Shown: positions 32,658 to 41,155, numbered from the stretch's first letter. The stretch: DNA of 64,000 nt from Streptomyces cinerochromogenes (GCF_014648635.1 NZ_BMRM01000005.1:124001-188000), one strand, 5' to 3'. The notes: generated by a model not told the origin, from the letters alone. Numbers and translations are program-made.

Positions 32658-33649
32658 GCGGTGCCTCCCAGGGGCTCGGCGTGCCGGTGGCGGACGACTC
32701 CGCGCAGCCAGTGCCGGACGGCGAGCGGCGGGATGAGCACACTGGTGCCGAGCATCCCGGCGATCTCGCGGGCGGTGCGGGGGCCGGGCAGGATCCGGGC
32801 GAGGGCGAACTCGGCGGTGCCGAGGCTCCACAGGGCGGCGCAGGCGGTCGCGGCGCGGCGCCGCCCGGTGAGGGCGCAGCCGGCCGCGGCGAGTGCGGCG
32901 CCGGTGACCGCCAGGTGGCGGGGCAGGCGGCCGCGGGGTGCCTGGGCGCGGTCCCACCAGTCGCGGCCGTGCAGCCGGTTCATCAGCGCGTCGTCGGCGT
33001 TGCCGCGCTGCGCGGGCAGCGAGGCCCACCAGTGGGCGGGGCGGACGGGGTGCCGGGTGATCCGGGTGCCCCGGGTCAGGGACCAGCCGGCCCGCTGCAC
33101 GCGCAGCGCGAGGTCGGCGTCCTCGCGGAAGGCCCGGGGGAAGCGTTCGTCGAAGCCGCCGGTGCGCTTGAGCGCCTCGGTGCGGTAGGCCATGTCGGCG
33201 GTGGCCCAGGCGGCGTTCTCCAGGCCCTTGGTGGTGCGTTCCCAGTCGGTGGGCCGGCGGTCCAGGGGCAGGGGGACCCGCAGCCGGCCCTGGACGCCGC
33301 CGACGTCGGGGCCGGCCTCCCTGAGGTCCTGGGCGAGCCGCCGGGACCAGTCCGGCAGCACCTGGACGTCGTCGTCGAGGAACACCGTCCACGGGGTGCG
33401 GACGGTCCGCCACCCGGCGTTGCGGGCGGCGGCCGGGCCCCGGCCGCCGGTGCGCAGGGTGCGCACCCGGTCGAGCAGTTGCCCGGCCGTCTCCAGCGTC
33501 AGGTGGCCGTCGGGTGCGGGCCGGTCGTCCACGACGACCACCTCGTGGGGCGGATGGCCTTCGGCCGCGGCGAGCGCGCGCAGGCACTCGGCGAGGCAGG
33601 GGCGGCCGATCGTCGGGACGACGACGGTGTAGGCGGGTGCGTCGCTCAT
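32654..33649 (-). CDS. Glycosyltransferase family 2 (C)
   Basis: This is a 331-residue GT2 enzyme. YTVVVPTIGRPCLAECLRALAAAEG opens the GT-A fold, WTVFLDDDVQVLPDWSRRLAQDL carries the DDD metal motif, and GGFDERFPRAFREDADLALRVQRAGW holds the ED acceptor/base site. The C-terminal 90 residues (HLAVTGAALAAAGCALTG, CAALWSLGTAEFALARILPGP) are hydrophobic, with one or two likely membrane segments, so it probably acts at the membrane on a lipid-linked acceptor. ATG 33649 overlaps the carbamoyltransferase stop. It is distinct from the paired GT2 paralogues A and B. Confidence 0.87.
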   Translation of the reverse strand: MSDAPAYTVVVPTIGRPCLAECLRALAAAEGHPPHEVVVVDDRPAPDGHLTLETAGQLLDRVRTLRTGGRGPAAARNAGWRTVRTPWTVFLDDDVQVLPDWSRRLAQDLREAGPDVGGVQGRLRVPLPLDRRPTDWERTTKGLENAAWATADMAYRTEALKRTGGFDERFPRAFREDADLALRVQRAGWSLTRGTRITRHPVRPAHWWASLPAQRGNADDALMNRLHGRDWWDRAQAPRGRLPRHLAVTGAALAAAGCALTGRRRAATACAALWSLGTAEFALARILPGPRTAREIAGMLGTSVLIPPLAVRHWLRGVVRHRHAEPLGGTA

Positions 33650-35280
33650 GCGAACGCCTTCCCACGGCGGATCGCGAACGGCCCGAGCACCAGCAGGTCC
33701 ACGGGGGCCGAGCCGAAGCACTCCAGGGCGTCGCGCGGGTCGTCGACCATGGGCCGCCCGGCGGTGTTGAGGCTGGTGTTGACGACCACCGGCAGCCCGG
33801 TGCGTCGTTCGAAGCCCTCGATCATCCGGGCCACCAGGGGCTCCTGGGCGCGGTCCACGGTCTGGATGCGGGCCGTGCCGTCGACGTGCACGACGGCCGG
33901 GATGCGGGTCTTCCAGTCGGCGGCCACGTCGTGCACGAACAGCATGTGCGGGCTGGGCAGCGGCCCGTCGAAGATCTCGGCCGCGCGTTCGGCGAGCACC
34001 ATGGGCGCCACCGGCCGGAACTCCTCGCGCCCCTTGACCGCGTTGAGCCGCTCCAGGTTCTCCGCCCTGCCGGGGTGGGCGAGCAGCGACCGGTGCCCGA
34101 GCGCCCGCGGCCCGTACTCGCTGCGTCCCTGGAACCAGGCCACGATCCCGTCGTCGGCCAGCGTCCGGGCGGCCGTCTCGGCGATGTCGGCGGGCTCCTC
34201 GTACGGTACGGCCGCCCGCTCCAGCCACGCCCGCAGTTCGGCGTCGCTCCAGCCGCGGCCGAGCGCGGCCGTCGGCATCGGCTCCAGGGTGTCCTTCTCT
34301 CCGGCGACGTGGGCCGCCGCGCCGAGGGCCGTGCCGGCGTCGCCGGCGGCGGGCTGCACCCACACGTGCCGGAAGCCGCTCTCGCGCCACAGCCGGGTGT
34401 TGGCCACGCAGTTCAGGGCGACACCGCCGGCCATGGTGAGCGCGTCCTCACCGGTCGCCTCGTGCAGCCGGCGGGCGAGGGCCAGCATCGTCTCCTCCAG
34501 GCACAGCTGGGCACTGGCGGCGAGGTCGGCGTGGTCCTGGCCGAAGGCACCGCCGGCCGGGCGGGGCGGGACCAGGTCGGCCCAGGGCACCGGGCGGGCC
34601 CGGAAACCCCACTCCCCGCCGGCGTGGACGTACTCCCGCAGCCGGCCGGCGAAGCGCGGGGTGCCGTAGGAGGCGAGGGCCATCACCTTGAACTCGTCGC
34701 TGCTGCGCAGGAATCCGAGGTGGTGGGTGAGGTCCTCGTAGAACAGGCCGAGGGAGTCCGGCAGCCGCTGGGTGCCGAGGACGGTCAGTTCGCGGTTGGT
34801 GTAGCGGCCGGCCAGGTGGGAGCCGCACTCTCCGCGGCCGTCCAGGACGAGGACGGCGCAGTCGGGATACGGCGAGACGGGCCCGGCGGAGGCGGCGTGC
34901 GCGACGTGGTGCGGGACGAACCTCACCTTCGCCGGGTCGAGTCCGGGCAGCGCCTCGGCGAGGAAGTCCGGGGCCTCGCGGGCGTACTGCTGGCGCAGGT
35001 GGTCCCAGGGGTCGTGCAGGCCCATCTCCTCGGCGGGGCGGGCGAGCGCGGGGTCGTAGGAGTAGGCGACGGCGTCGAGGTCGGCCGGGGTGAGTCCGGC
35101 CTGCTCCAGGCACCAGCGGGCGGACTGCTCCGGCAGCTCCCAGGCGGAGAACGGAACGGGCCGTTTGCCGTGCTTGCGGCGGGAGAAACGCTCCTCCTCC
35201 GCCGCCGCCACGATCCGGCCGTCGGTGATCAGGGCGGCGGCGGGGTCGTGGAAGAGTGCGTTGATTCCGAGGACGTGCAT
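33646..35280 (-). CDS. O-carbamoyltransferase (NodU/CmcH family)
   Basis: The 544-residue protein matches the NodU/CmcH/TobZ carbamoyltransferase family. The N-terminal Kae1-like part has LGINALFHDPAAALITDGRIVAAAEEERFSRRKH, FVPHHVAHAASA (metal-binding HxxxH) and AVLVLDGRGE. The C-terminal part has WFQGRSEYGPRALGHRSLLAHP, EEFRPVAPMVL and PVVVNTSLNTAGRPMVDDPRDALECF. It would make carbamoyl-adenylate from carbamoyl phosphate and ATP and transfer the carbamoyl group to a hydroxyl, most plausibly on a sugar of the heptose-cluster product. The start at 35280 lies 39 bp after the SDR stop. Confidence 0.92.
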   Translation of the reverse strand: MHVLGINALFHDPAAALITDGRIVAAAEEERFSRRKHGKRPVPFSAWELPEQSARWCLEQAGLTPADLDAVAYSYDPALARPAEEMGLHDPWDHLRQQYAREAPDFLAEALPGLDPAKVRFVPHHVAHAASAGPVSPYPDCAVLVLDGRGECGSHLAGRYTNRELTVLGTQRLPDSLGLFYEDLTHHLGFLRSSDEFKVMALASYGTPRFAGRLREYVHAGGEWGFRARPVPWADLVPPRPAGGAFGQDHADLAASAQLCLEETMLALARRLHEATGEDALTMAGGVALNCVANTRLWRESGFRHVWVQPAAGDAGTALGAAAHVAGEKDTLEPMPTAALGRGWSDAELRAWLERAAVPYEEPADIAETAARTLADDGIVAWFQGRSEYGPRALGHRSLLAHPGRAENLERLNAVKGREEFRPVAPMVLAERAAEIFDGPLPSPHMLFVHDVAADWKTRIPAVVHVDGTARIQTVDRAQEPLVARMIEGFERRTGLPVVVNTSLNTAGRPMVDDPRDALECFGSAPVDLLVLGPFAIRRGKAFA

Positions 35281-35319
35281 GCGCTGTCTCCAGGGCCGGG
35301 GAAGGGCGAGGGGGTCGGG

Positions 35320-36324
35320 TCAGGACCGGGCGGGTTCCTCCGCGGGCGGGGCCGGCTGTGGGGGCAGGGCGGCGAAGTAGGCGATCGTCTGCTTCAGGCC
35401 CTCCTCCCACGGCACCTGCGGCGACCAGCCGAGCAGCTCGCGCGCGAGGGTGGTGTCGGGGCGGCGGCGGCCGGGGTCGTCGACGGGCCGGTCGACGAAC
35501 GCGATCGGGGAGCGGGAACCGGTCAGGGCGACGATCCGGCGGGCCAGGTCCGCCATGGTGATCTCGTCGCTGCCGCCGATGTTCACCGGCCGTACGGACC
35601 GGCTCTCGGCCACCCGCAGGATGCCCTCGACGGTGTCGTCCACGTAGCACAGGGAGCGGGTCTGGCTGCCGTCGCCGGTCACCGTGAGCGGCTCGCCGGC
35701 GAGGGCCTGGCAGATGAAGGTGGGCACCGCGCGGCCGTCGTGGGCCCGCATCCGCGGGCCGTAGGTGTTGAACAGCCGCACTATCCCGGCGTTCGTGCCG
35801 TGGGTGCCCGTGTGCGCGGTCACCAGGGCCTCGGCGAACCGCTTGGACTCGTCGTACACGCTGCGCGGCCCGACCGGGTTCACGTTGCCCCAGTAGCCCT
35901 CGTGCTGCGGGTGCACCAGCGGATCGCCGTACACCTCGGAGGTGGAGGCGAGCAGCAGGCGGGCGCCGTCGCGTTCGGTGATCGCCAGGGCGTTGCGGGT
36001 GCCGAGGCTGCCCACGTCCAGGGTCTGCAGCGGCATCCGCAGGTAGTCGGCGGGCGAGGCCGGACAGGCGAAGTGCAGGACCAGGTCGTACGGGCCCGGC
36101 AGGCGCTCGGTGCAGTCGGGCGCGCACAGGTCGCAGTGGACGTAGCGGAAACCGGGCCGGTCCTCCAGGTGGGCGATGTTCTCGCGGCGCCCGCAGGCCA
36201 GGTTGTCGGCGCAGTCGACTTCGACCCCTGAATCCAGCAGGCGCTCGCACAGGTGGGAGCCGAGGAATCCGGCGCCGCCGGTCACGAGGGCGCGCCGCCA
36301 GGAGAACGGTGTGTCACCAGTCAT
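35320..36324 (-). CDS. NAD-dependent nucleotide-sugar SDR (UDP-glucuronate decarboxylase-like)
   Basis: The 334-residue extended SDR has VTGGAGFLGSHLCERLLDSGVEVDCADNL, the catalytic Y-x3-K in SVYDESKRFAEALV, STSEVYGDP, FNTYGPRM and RSLCYVDDTVEGI. The YDESKRFAE and HFACPASPADY segments are closer to UDP-xylose synthase (UDP-glucuronate decarboxylase) than to the NADP-dependent HldD heptose epimerase. So the cluster may use D-glycero-heptose directly plus a UDP-pentose. ATG 36324 follows AAGGA at eight bases, and an upstream in-frame ATG at 36354 is less likely. It is the first gene of the minus-strand cluster. Confidence 0.87.
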   Translation of the reverse strand: MTGDTPFSWRRALVTGGAGFLGSHLCERLLDSGVEVDCADNLACGRRENIAHLEDRPGFRYVHCDLCAPDCTERLPGPYDLVLHFACPASPADYLRMPLQTLDVGSLGTRNALAITERDGARLLLASTSEVYGDPLVHPQHEGYWGNVNPVGPRSVYDESKRFAEALVTAHTGTHGTNAGIVRLFNTYGPRMRAHDGRAVPTFICQALAGEPLTVTGDGSQTRSLCYVDDTVEGILRVAESRSVRPVNIGGSDEITMADLARRIVALTGSRSPIAFVDRPVDDPGRRRPDTTLARELLGWSPQVPWEEGLKQTIAYFAALPPQPAPPAEEPARS

Positions 36325-36632
36325 GGGGCTGTTCCTTCGTCGTCCTTCGTCCACGTCGTCCGCGTCGGTGCGCGGCCCCCGAGCGCCTCGCTCCCCAGGT
36401 GGGAGGGGCTGTGGGCGGGTGTTCGGCGCGTGTCGCGTCGACGGGCGCGACGTCGTCGGCCCGTGGGAGAGGGAGAGGACAGGGCTCGGGTCCCCACTGA
36501 TCAGGAGGACCGCCCTGGGTGGGCCGCCGCTGGCTGGACGGCACTGGCAGCTGGGTTCCCGTGCCAGTTGGTTTCACACGTTGGATTCTTATTCTCCGGA
36601 ATCAGGGGTACTCGCGCGACTCCTGCGCACCG
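36325..36632. other. Divergent promoter region of the heptose cluster
   Basis: This 308-bp gap lies between the divergent SDR and pyruvyltransferase genes. It contains an AT-rich island around 36575-36600 (GTTGGATTCTTATTCT), the most likely promoter zone for one or both directions. No strong palindrome or coding frame is seen. Confidence 0.45.
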
Positions 36633-37547
36633 GTGACCACGGTGGTGAAGCTCATGCACGACGAGGTCGCGGATGCCGCGCTGCGCGCGCTGCGGGGGTC
36701 CGGCCGGTCCCCGCGGCGGCTGCTGCTCACCGGCTGGTTCAGCTTCCACGACGGGGAGGCGACGGCCGGGGACGTGCTCGCGCAGGCGCACATGTCGGCC
36801 GCGCTGACCCGGTCCGGTATCCCGCACGACACGGCGTGGAGCCCCGGTTTCCGGCCCGGCGCCCTGTCCCTGGAGGCGGCCGACCCGGGCGCGTACGACA
36901 CGCTGCTCTTCGTGTGCGGTCCGGTGCACGGACCCCAAGTGGCCGCCCTCCATGACAGGTTCAGGTTCTGCAGACGACTCGCGGCCGGGGTCTCGGTGGT
37001 CGACCCGGCGGACCCCGCGGCCACCGGCTTCCACACGGTCGTCGCCCGCGACGGCACCGGCGCCCCGGCCCGGCGGGACCTGGCGGGCGGAGCGCCGGCG
37101 GGCCCGCCGCCTCCGGTGGCCGGGGTGGTGCTGACCCACGGCCAGGGCGAGTACGGGGAGCGACGGCGGCACACGGAGGTGAGCGACCGGATCACCGGCT
37201 GGCTGGCCGGCAAGGACTGTGTGCGCGTGCCGGCCGACACCCGGCTGGCCACCGACGACTGGCGGCTGTGCGCCACCGCCGAGCAGTTCCTCGCCCTGGT
37301 CGCCCGCTTCGACGTGGTCGTCACCACCCGGCTGCACGGTCTGGTGCTGGCGCTGCGCACCGGCACCCCGGTGATCGCCGTCGACCCGGTCGCGGGCGGT
37401 GCCAAGGTCAGCGCGCAGGCCCGCGCCCTGGACTGGCCGGCGCTGGTGGCGGCGGACGCGCTGACCCGCGAGATTCTGGACCGGTGGTGGGAGTGGGCAC
37501 TGTCGGAGACGGGCCGGACGGCCGCCGCCTGCCACTCGATGGGCTGA
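36633..37547 (+). CDS. Polysaccharide pyruvyl transferase-family protein
   Basis: The roughly 304-residue protein carries the PF04230 signature near its C terminus: FDVVVTTRLHGLVLALRTGTPVIAVDPVAGGAKVSAQARAL. The N-terminal half has RRLLLTGWFSFHDGEATAGDVLAQAHMSAAL and DTLLFVCGPVHG. Family enzymes move pyruvate from PEP to a sugar as a ketal (CsaB, WcaK). GTG 36633, GTG 36642 or ATG 36654 could start it, and no clear ribosome site decides. It diverges from the heptose cluster and may modify the same glycan. It could equally be an inactive or glycosyltransferase-like relative. Confidence 0.75.
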   Translation: MTTVVKLMHDEVADAALRALRGSGRSPRRLLLTGWFSFHDGEATAGDVLAQAHMSAALTRSGIPHDTAWSPGFRPGALSLEAADPGAYDTLLFVCGPVHGPQVAALHDRFRFCRRLAAGVSVVDPADPAATGFHTVVARDGTGAPARRDLAGGAPAGPPPPVAGVVLTHGQGEYGERRRHTEVSDRITGWLAGKDCVRVPADTRLATDDWRLCATAEQFLALVARFDVVVTTRLHGLVLALRTGTPVIAVDPVAGGAKVSAQARALDWPALVAADALTREILDRWWEWALSETGRTAAACHSMG

Positions 37548-37647
37548 CGGGCCCGGCGGGCCGTGTAGCGCGCCGCGCCCGGGGCACTCGGCGCGGCGAC
37601 GGCCGGCCGTCCACGGGCCGCCGCGTTTCACGCAGGAGGTAACGAGC

Positions 37648-38211
37648 ATGGGCCACGGCGGAAACGTCATCCAGGAGCTGACCACCGACCACCGCGAGGT
37701 CGAGGAGATCTTCGGCCGCATCGAGGCGCTGCCGTCCGGCTCCGCGGAGCGCAAGACCCTCTGCGACCAGGCCACGATGGAGCTGGTCCGGCACTCGGTG
37801 GCGGAGGAGGCCTACCTGTACCCGGCGGTGCGCCGGCATCTGACGGGCGGGGACGCCTTGGCCGACAAGGAGATCGAGGACCACTCCAAGGCCGAGCAGA
37901 TCATGAAGGACCTGGAGGGCTGCCAGGCGGACGATCCGCGCTTCGACACGCTCATGATGCAGCTGATGAGCGAGATCCGCTCCCATGTGGCGGACGAGGA
38001 GCAGAACCTCTTCCCGCGGATGGAGGCGGCGTGTCCGCCGGACGCGCTGATGGACCTGGGTGACAAGGTCCGCCGGGCGAAGAAGATGGCCCCGACCCGT
38101 CCGCACCCGTCGGCCCCGGACACTCCCCCGGCCAACAAGCTGCTGGCACCGGGAGCCGGGCTGGTCGACCGGATGCGCGACATGCTGTCGGGGCGCGGCA
38201 AGGAGAGCTGA
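37648..38211 (+). CDS. Hemerythrin HHE-domain protein
   Basis: The 187-residue protein has an HHE four-helix domain, with IQELTTDHREVEEIFGRI, ELVRHSVAEEAYLYPAVRRHL, EIEDHSKAEQIMKDL and SEIRSHVADEEQNLFPRM. The His and Glu residues in H-x-E/EE pairs fit a non-haem di-iron site. The C-terminal 60 residues are Lys/Pro-rich and probably flexible. Likely roles are oxygen, nitric oxide or redox sensing, or iron handling. ATG 37648 follows a consensus AGGAGGT. A strong intrinsic terminator lies 20 bp downstream, so it is the end of its transcript. Confidence 0.9.
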   Translation: MGHGGNVIQELTTDHREVEEIFGRIEALPSGSAERKTLCDQATMELVRHSVAEEAYLYPAVRRHLTGGDALADKEIEDHSKAEQIMKDLEGCQADDPRFDTLMMQLMSEIRSHVADEEQNLFPRMEAACPPDALMDLGDKVRRAKKMAPTRPHPSAPDTPPANKLLAPGAGLVDRMRDMLSGRGKES

Positions 38212-38230
38212 TCCGACGGGGCACTCCCCC

Positions 38231-38259
38231 GGGGCCGGGCACGTGCCCGGCCCCTTTTT
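38231..38259 (+). terminator. Rho-independent terminator
   Basis: A perfect 24-bp palindrome (GGGGCCGGGCAC then GTGCCCGGCCCC) is followed at once by TTTTTC. It is the clearest intrinsic terminator in the window and closes the hemerythrin transcript. Confidence 0.9.
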
Positions 38260-38323
38260 CACGTTCTTCCGCGGCTGGTTCCTTCGCCGGCTGTGGGACC
38301 GGGTGGGCCGGGCCGTGTGCGGG

Positions 38324-38743
38324 TCAGAGCCACGGCGTGAGCCGGGAGCCGTGGCCGGAGCGGGCGCGGGCCGCGCGGCACAGCAGCCGGAAGGCCTGGA
38401 GCAGGGTCAGCGGCCACAACAGCGCGAAGCACCACAGCAGCGCGGGGTCCGACGTGCGGATGCCCATGACGGCGACGAACACCGACGCGACCGTCAGCAG
38501 CAGCACCGCCGCCGGCAGCCACACCTCCCGGCGCGCGCGGCCGGTACGGCGTGTCCGGCCGCCGCGGCGTGTACGGCCCATCCGGCGCATACGGCCCCTC
38601 CAGCCCATCCGGCGGGTACGGCCCATCCGGTGCGCGAACCGCCGGTCCTGGCGCAGACCGGCCTCGATCCGCGCCAGCACGAGCCGCTCGCGCAGTGACA
38701 GCCGTACCTCGTCGGGCTTCTCCCAGATCTCCCAGTCGTCCAC
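38324..38743 (-). CDS. DUF3040-like membrane protein
   Basis: The 139-residue protein has a DUF3040-like N terminus (LSLRERLVLARIEAGLRQDRRFAHRM). A basic stretch follows with repeated RRMGRTRRGG-type units (residues about 40-72). Then come two membrane helices, WLPAAVLLLTVASVFVAVMGI and LLWCFALLWPLTLLQAF, and a short charged tail. The function of the family is unknown. GTG 38743 is used because GGAGG lies ten bases upstream. The Arg-rich repeat is encoded by short DNA repeats at 38535-38630. It diverges from dhaK. Confidence 0.72.
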   Translation of the reverse strand: MDDWEIWEKPDEVRLSLRERLVLARIEAGLRQDRRFAHRMGRTRRMGWRGRMRRMGRTRRGGRTRRTGRARREVWLPAAVLLLTVASVFVAVMGIRTSDPALLWCFALLWPLTLLQAFRLLCRAARARSGHGSRLTPWL

Positions 38744-39082
38744 GGCAACGGCACCTCCTCCGCCGGTCGGCGGCCCGAAGGGTTCCCGGCCACCGAGTTC
38801 CCCGGCCGGCCCGGACGGAAGCGTGCGACGCACATGGCCTTCGCCGGCGCAGGGCCGGTGCCGGGATCGGCAGGCACGTGGGGGACGGCTCCGGTTCCCG
38901 GTCCCTTCCGGCGCTCGTCGGGGCGGACACACGTGACCTTCGCCGCCGCAAGGTCGATACTGCCAGTAGACCGCGTCAGGGGACCGCCTCCACGGGGCGG
39001 CCGGCAGTACCTGACGCACCGCCGCGACCCGCCTCGACCCGCAGTCAACGATTCCTAGTGCTCAGCCCACGAGGAGACACCG
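38744..39082. other. Intergenic region upstream of dhaK
   Basis: A 339-bp divergent gap with no convincing coding frame. It ends with GAGGAG before the dhaK start. No palindrome or -10/-35 pair stands out. Confidence 0.4.
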
Positions 39083-40075
39083 ATGAGGATGCTGATCAAC
39101 GTGCCGGAGACCGTCGTGGCGGACGCGCTGCGCGGGCTGGCGGCCGCGTACCCGGACCTGAACGTGGACGTGGAGAACCGGGTGATCGTCCGCCGGGACG
39201 CCCCCGTGGCCGGGCAGGTGGGGCTCGTGTCGGGCGGCGGTTCCGGACACGAGCCGCTGCACGGCGGGTTCGTGGGTCCCGGGATGCTCTCCGCCGCCTG
39301 CCCCGGGGAGGTGTTCACCTCGCCGGTGCCGGACCAGATGGCGCGCGCCGCGGCGGCCGTGGACAGCGGCGCGGGTGTGCTGTTCGTGGTGAAGAACTAC
39401 ACCGGCGACGTGCTGAACTTCGACATGGCGGCCGAACTGGCCGAGGACGAGGGCATCCAGGTCGCCAAGGTGCTCGTGAACGACGACGTCGCGGTGACCG
39501 ACAGCCTCTACACGGCGGGCCGGCGCGGCACCGGCGCGACGCTCTTCGTGGAGAAGATCGCGGGCGCCGCCGCGGCCGAGGGGCAGCCGCTGGAGCGGGT
39601 GGAGGCGATCGGCCGGCAGGTCAACGACAACTCCCGCAGCTTCGGTGTGGCCCTGAGCGCCTGTACGACCCCGGCGAAGGGCAGCCCGACCTTCGATCTG
39701 CCGGACGGCGAGCTGGAGCTGGGCATCGGCATCCACGGCGAGCCGGGCCGGGAGCGGCGGCCGATGATGACGTCCGGGGAGATCGCCGACTTCGCGGTGA
39801 ACGCGATCCTGGAGGACATGCCGCCGCGCGGCCCGGTCCTGGTGCTGGTCAACGGCATGGGCGCGACGCCGCTGCTGGAGCTGTACGGCTTCAACGCCGA
39901 GGTGCAGCGGGTGCTCCGGGAACGCGGTGTCGCCGTGGCCCGCACCCTCGTCGGCAACTACGTCACCTCCCTGGACATGGCGGGTGCGTCGGTGACGCTG
40001 TGCCAGGCGGACGAGGAACTGCTGCGGCTGTGGGACGCGCCGGTGAAGACCCCGGCGCTGCGCTGGGGGATGTGA
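39083..40075 (+). CDS. dhaK: Dihydroxyacetone kinase subunit DhaK
   Basis: The 330-residue substrate-binding subunit of the PTS-type dihydroxyacetone kinase. It has GLVSGGGSGHEPLHGGFVGPGMLSAACPGEVFTSP and GVLFVVKNYTGDVLNFDMA. GIGIHGEPGRE places the substrate-binding histidine at residue 218, the same number as in the E. coli enzyme. It binds dihydroxyacetone covalently as a hemiaminal for phosphorylation by DhaL-ADP. Start ATG 39083 follows GAGGAGACACCG. First gene of the dhaKLM operon. Confidence 0.95.
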   Translation: MRMLINVPETVVADALRGLAAAYPDLNVDVENRVIVRRDAPVAGQVGLVSGGGSGHEPLHGGFVGPGMLSAACPGEVFTSPVPDQMARAAAAVDSGAGVLFVVKNYTGDVLNFDMAAELAEDEGIQVAKVLVNDDVAVTDSLYTAGRRGTGATLFVEKIAGAAAAEGQPLERVEAIGRQVNDNSRSFGVALSACTTPAKGSPTFDLPDGELELGIGIHGEPGRERRPMMTSGEIADFAVNAILEDMPPRGPVLVLVNGMGATPLLELYGFNAEVQRVLRERGVAVARTLVGNYVTSLDMAGASVTLCQADEELLRLWDAPVKTPALRWGM

Positions 40076-40141
40076 TCCGGCGGAGCAGGCGGCCACCGGC
40101 CCGGTGGCATGGTCAACGGCCCTACCACGCAAGGAGATCCA

Positions 40142-40750
40142 GTGCTCGACGCCGATTTCTTCCGCCGTTGGATGACGACGGCCGCCGCGTCCGTCGACCG
40201 CGAGGCGGACCGGCTCACCGCTCTCGACTCGGCCATCGGGGACGCCGACCACGGCAGCAATCTGCAGCGCGGGTTCCGGGCCGTGACGGCCGCCCTGGAG
40301 AAGGAGGCGCCGGACACCCCGGGGGCCGTCCTGACCCTGGCCGGGCGGCAGTTGATCTCGACGGTCGGGGGTGCGTCCGGCCCGCTGTACGGCACCCTGC
40401 TGCGCCGGACCGGCAAGGCGCTCGGCGACGCCGCGGAGGTCGGCGGGGAGCAGCTGGCCGAGGCGCTGCGCGCCGGCGTGGACGGGGTGATGAAGCTCGG
40501 CGGGGCCGCGCCCGGCGACAAGACGATGATCGACGCCCTGGTGCCGGCCGTGGAAGCGCTCGGGAGCGGATTCGCCGCCGCGCGGGCCGCGGCGGAGGAG
40601 GGTGCGGTGGCCACCACGCCGTTGCAGGCCCGCAAGGGACGGGCGAGCTATCTGGGCGAGCGCAGCATCGGCCACCAGGATCCGGGGGCGACCTCGTCCG
40701 CACTGCTGATCGCCGCGCTGGCCGACACGGCGGAGGCGGACGGTGAGTGA
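40142..40750 (+). CDS. dhaL: Dihydroxyacetone kinase subunit DhaL
   Basis: The 202-residue ADP-binding subunit has the metal/nucleotide signature LDSAIGDADHGSNLQRGF, then TVGGASGPLYGTLLRR, GDKTMIDALVPAVEAL and ARKGRASYLGERSIGHQDPGATS. The bound ADP is rephosphorylated by DhaM and passes phosphate to dihydroxyacetone on DhaK. GTG 40142 is chosen because AAGGAG lies five bases upstream; an in-frame ATG at 40109 lacks one. The last 8 bp overlap the dhaM start. Confidence 0.93.
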   Translation: MLDADFFRRWMTTAAASVDREADRLTALDSAIGDADHGSNLQRGFRAVTAALEKEAPDTPGAVLTLAGRQLISTVGGASGPLYGTLLRRTGKALGDAAEVGGEQLAEALRAGVDGVMKLGGAAPGDKTMIDALVPAVEALGSGFAAARAAAEEGAVATTPLQARKGRASYLGERSIGHQDPGATSSALLIAALADTAEADGE

Positions 40751-41153
40751 GGAGAAGCGGGTCGGGATCGTGCTGGTGTCGCACAGCGCGGAGGTGGCCG
40801 CCTCGGTCGCCGAGCTGGCCAAGGGGCTGGCGGGCGGGGCCGCCGCGGTGCCGGTGGCCCCGGCGGGCGGCGTCGAGGGCGGCGGGCTCGGCACCAGTGC
40901 CGAACTGGTCTCGGCGGCGGCGGCCTCGGTGGACCGGGGGGCCGGGGTGGCGGTCCTCACCGATCTGGGCAGCGCGGTGCTCACCGTGAAGGCGCTGCTC
41001 GCCGAGGGCGACGAACTCCCGGACGGCACGCGCCTGCTGGACGCGCCGTTCGTGGAGGGGGCGGTGGCCGCGGTGGTCACCGCCGCCGCGGGCGGGGATC
41101 TGGACGCGGTGGAGGCCGCGGCGACGGAGGCGTACGGCTACCGGAAGGTGTGA
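40743..41153 (+). CDS. dhaM: Phosphotransferase subunit DhaM (PTS EIIA-Man type)
   Basis: The 136-residue protein has only the EIIA(mannose)-like domain: VGIVLVSHSAEVAASVAELAKGLAGG with the phosphorylated His in VSHS, GTSAELVSAAAASV, VAVLTDLGSAVLTVKALL and DAPFVEGAVAAVVTAAAGGDL. It lacks the HPr and EI parts fused to E. coli DhaM, so it must receive phosphate from separate PTS proteins encoded elsewhere. The GTG start overlaps dhaL by 8 bp, consistent with coupled translation. The final residues lead into a tandem-repeat zone. Confidence 0.92.
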   Translation: MSEEKRVGIVLVSHSAEVAASVAELAKGLAGGAAAVPVAPAGGVEGGGLGTSAELVSAAAASVDRGAGVAVLTDLGSAVLTVKALLAEGDELPDGTRLLDAPFVEGAVAAVVTAAAGGDLDAVEAAATEAYGYRKV

Positions 41154-41155
41154 CG

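Noticed and set aside
35320..36324. The SDR gene as HldD (ADP-heptose 6-epimerase)
   Set aside because: Its motifs fit UDP-glucuronate decarboxylase better, and the HldD-specific NADP fold and active-site context were not seen. The idea is kept only as a remote alternative.
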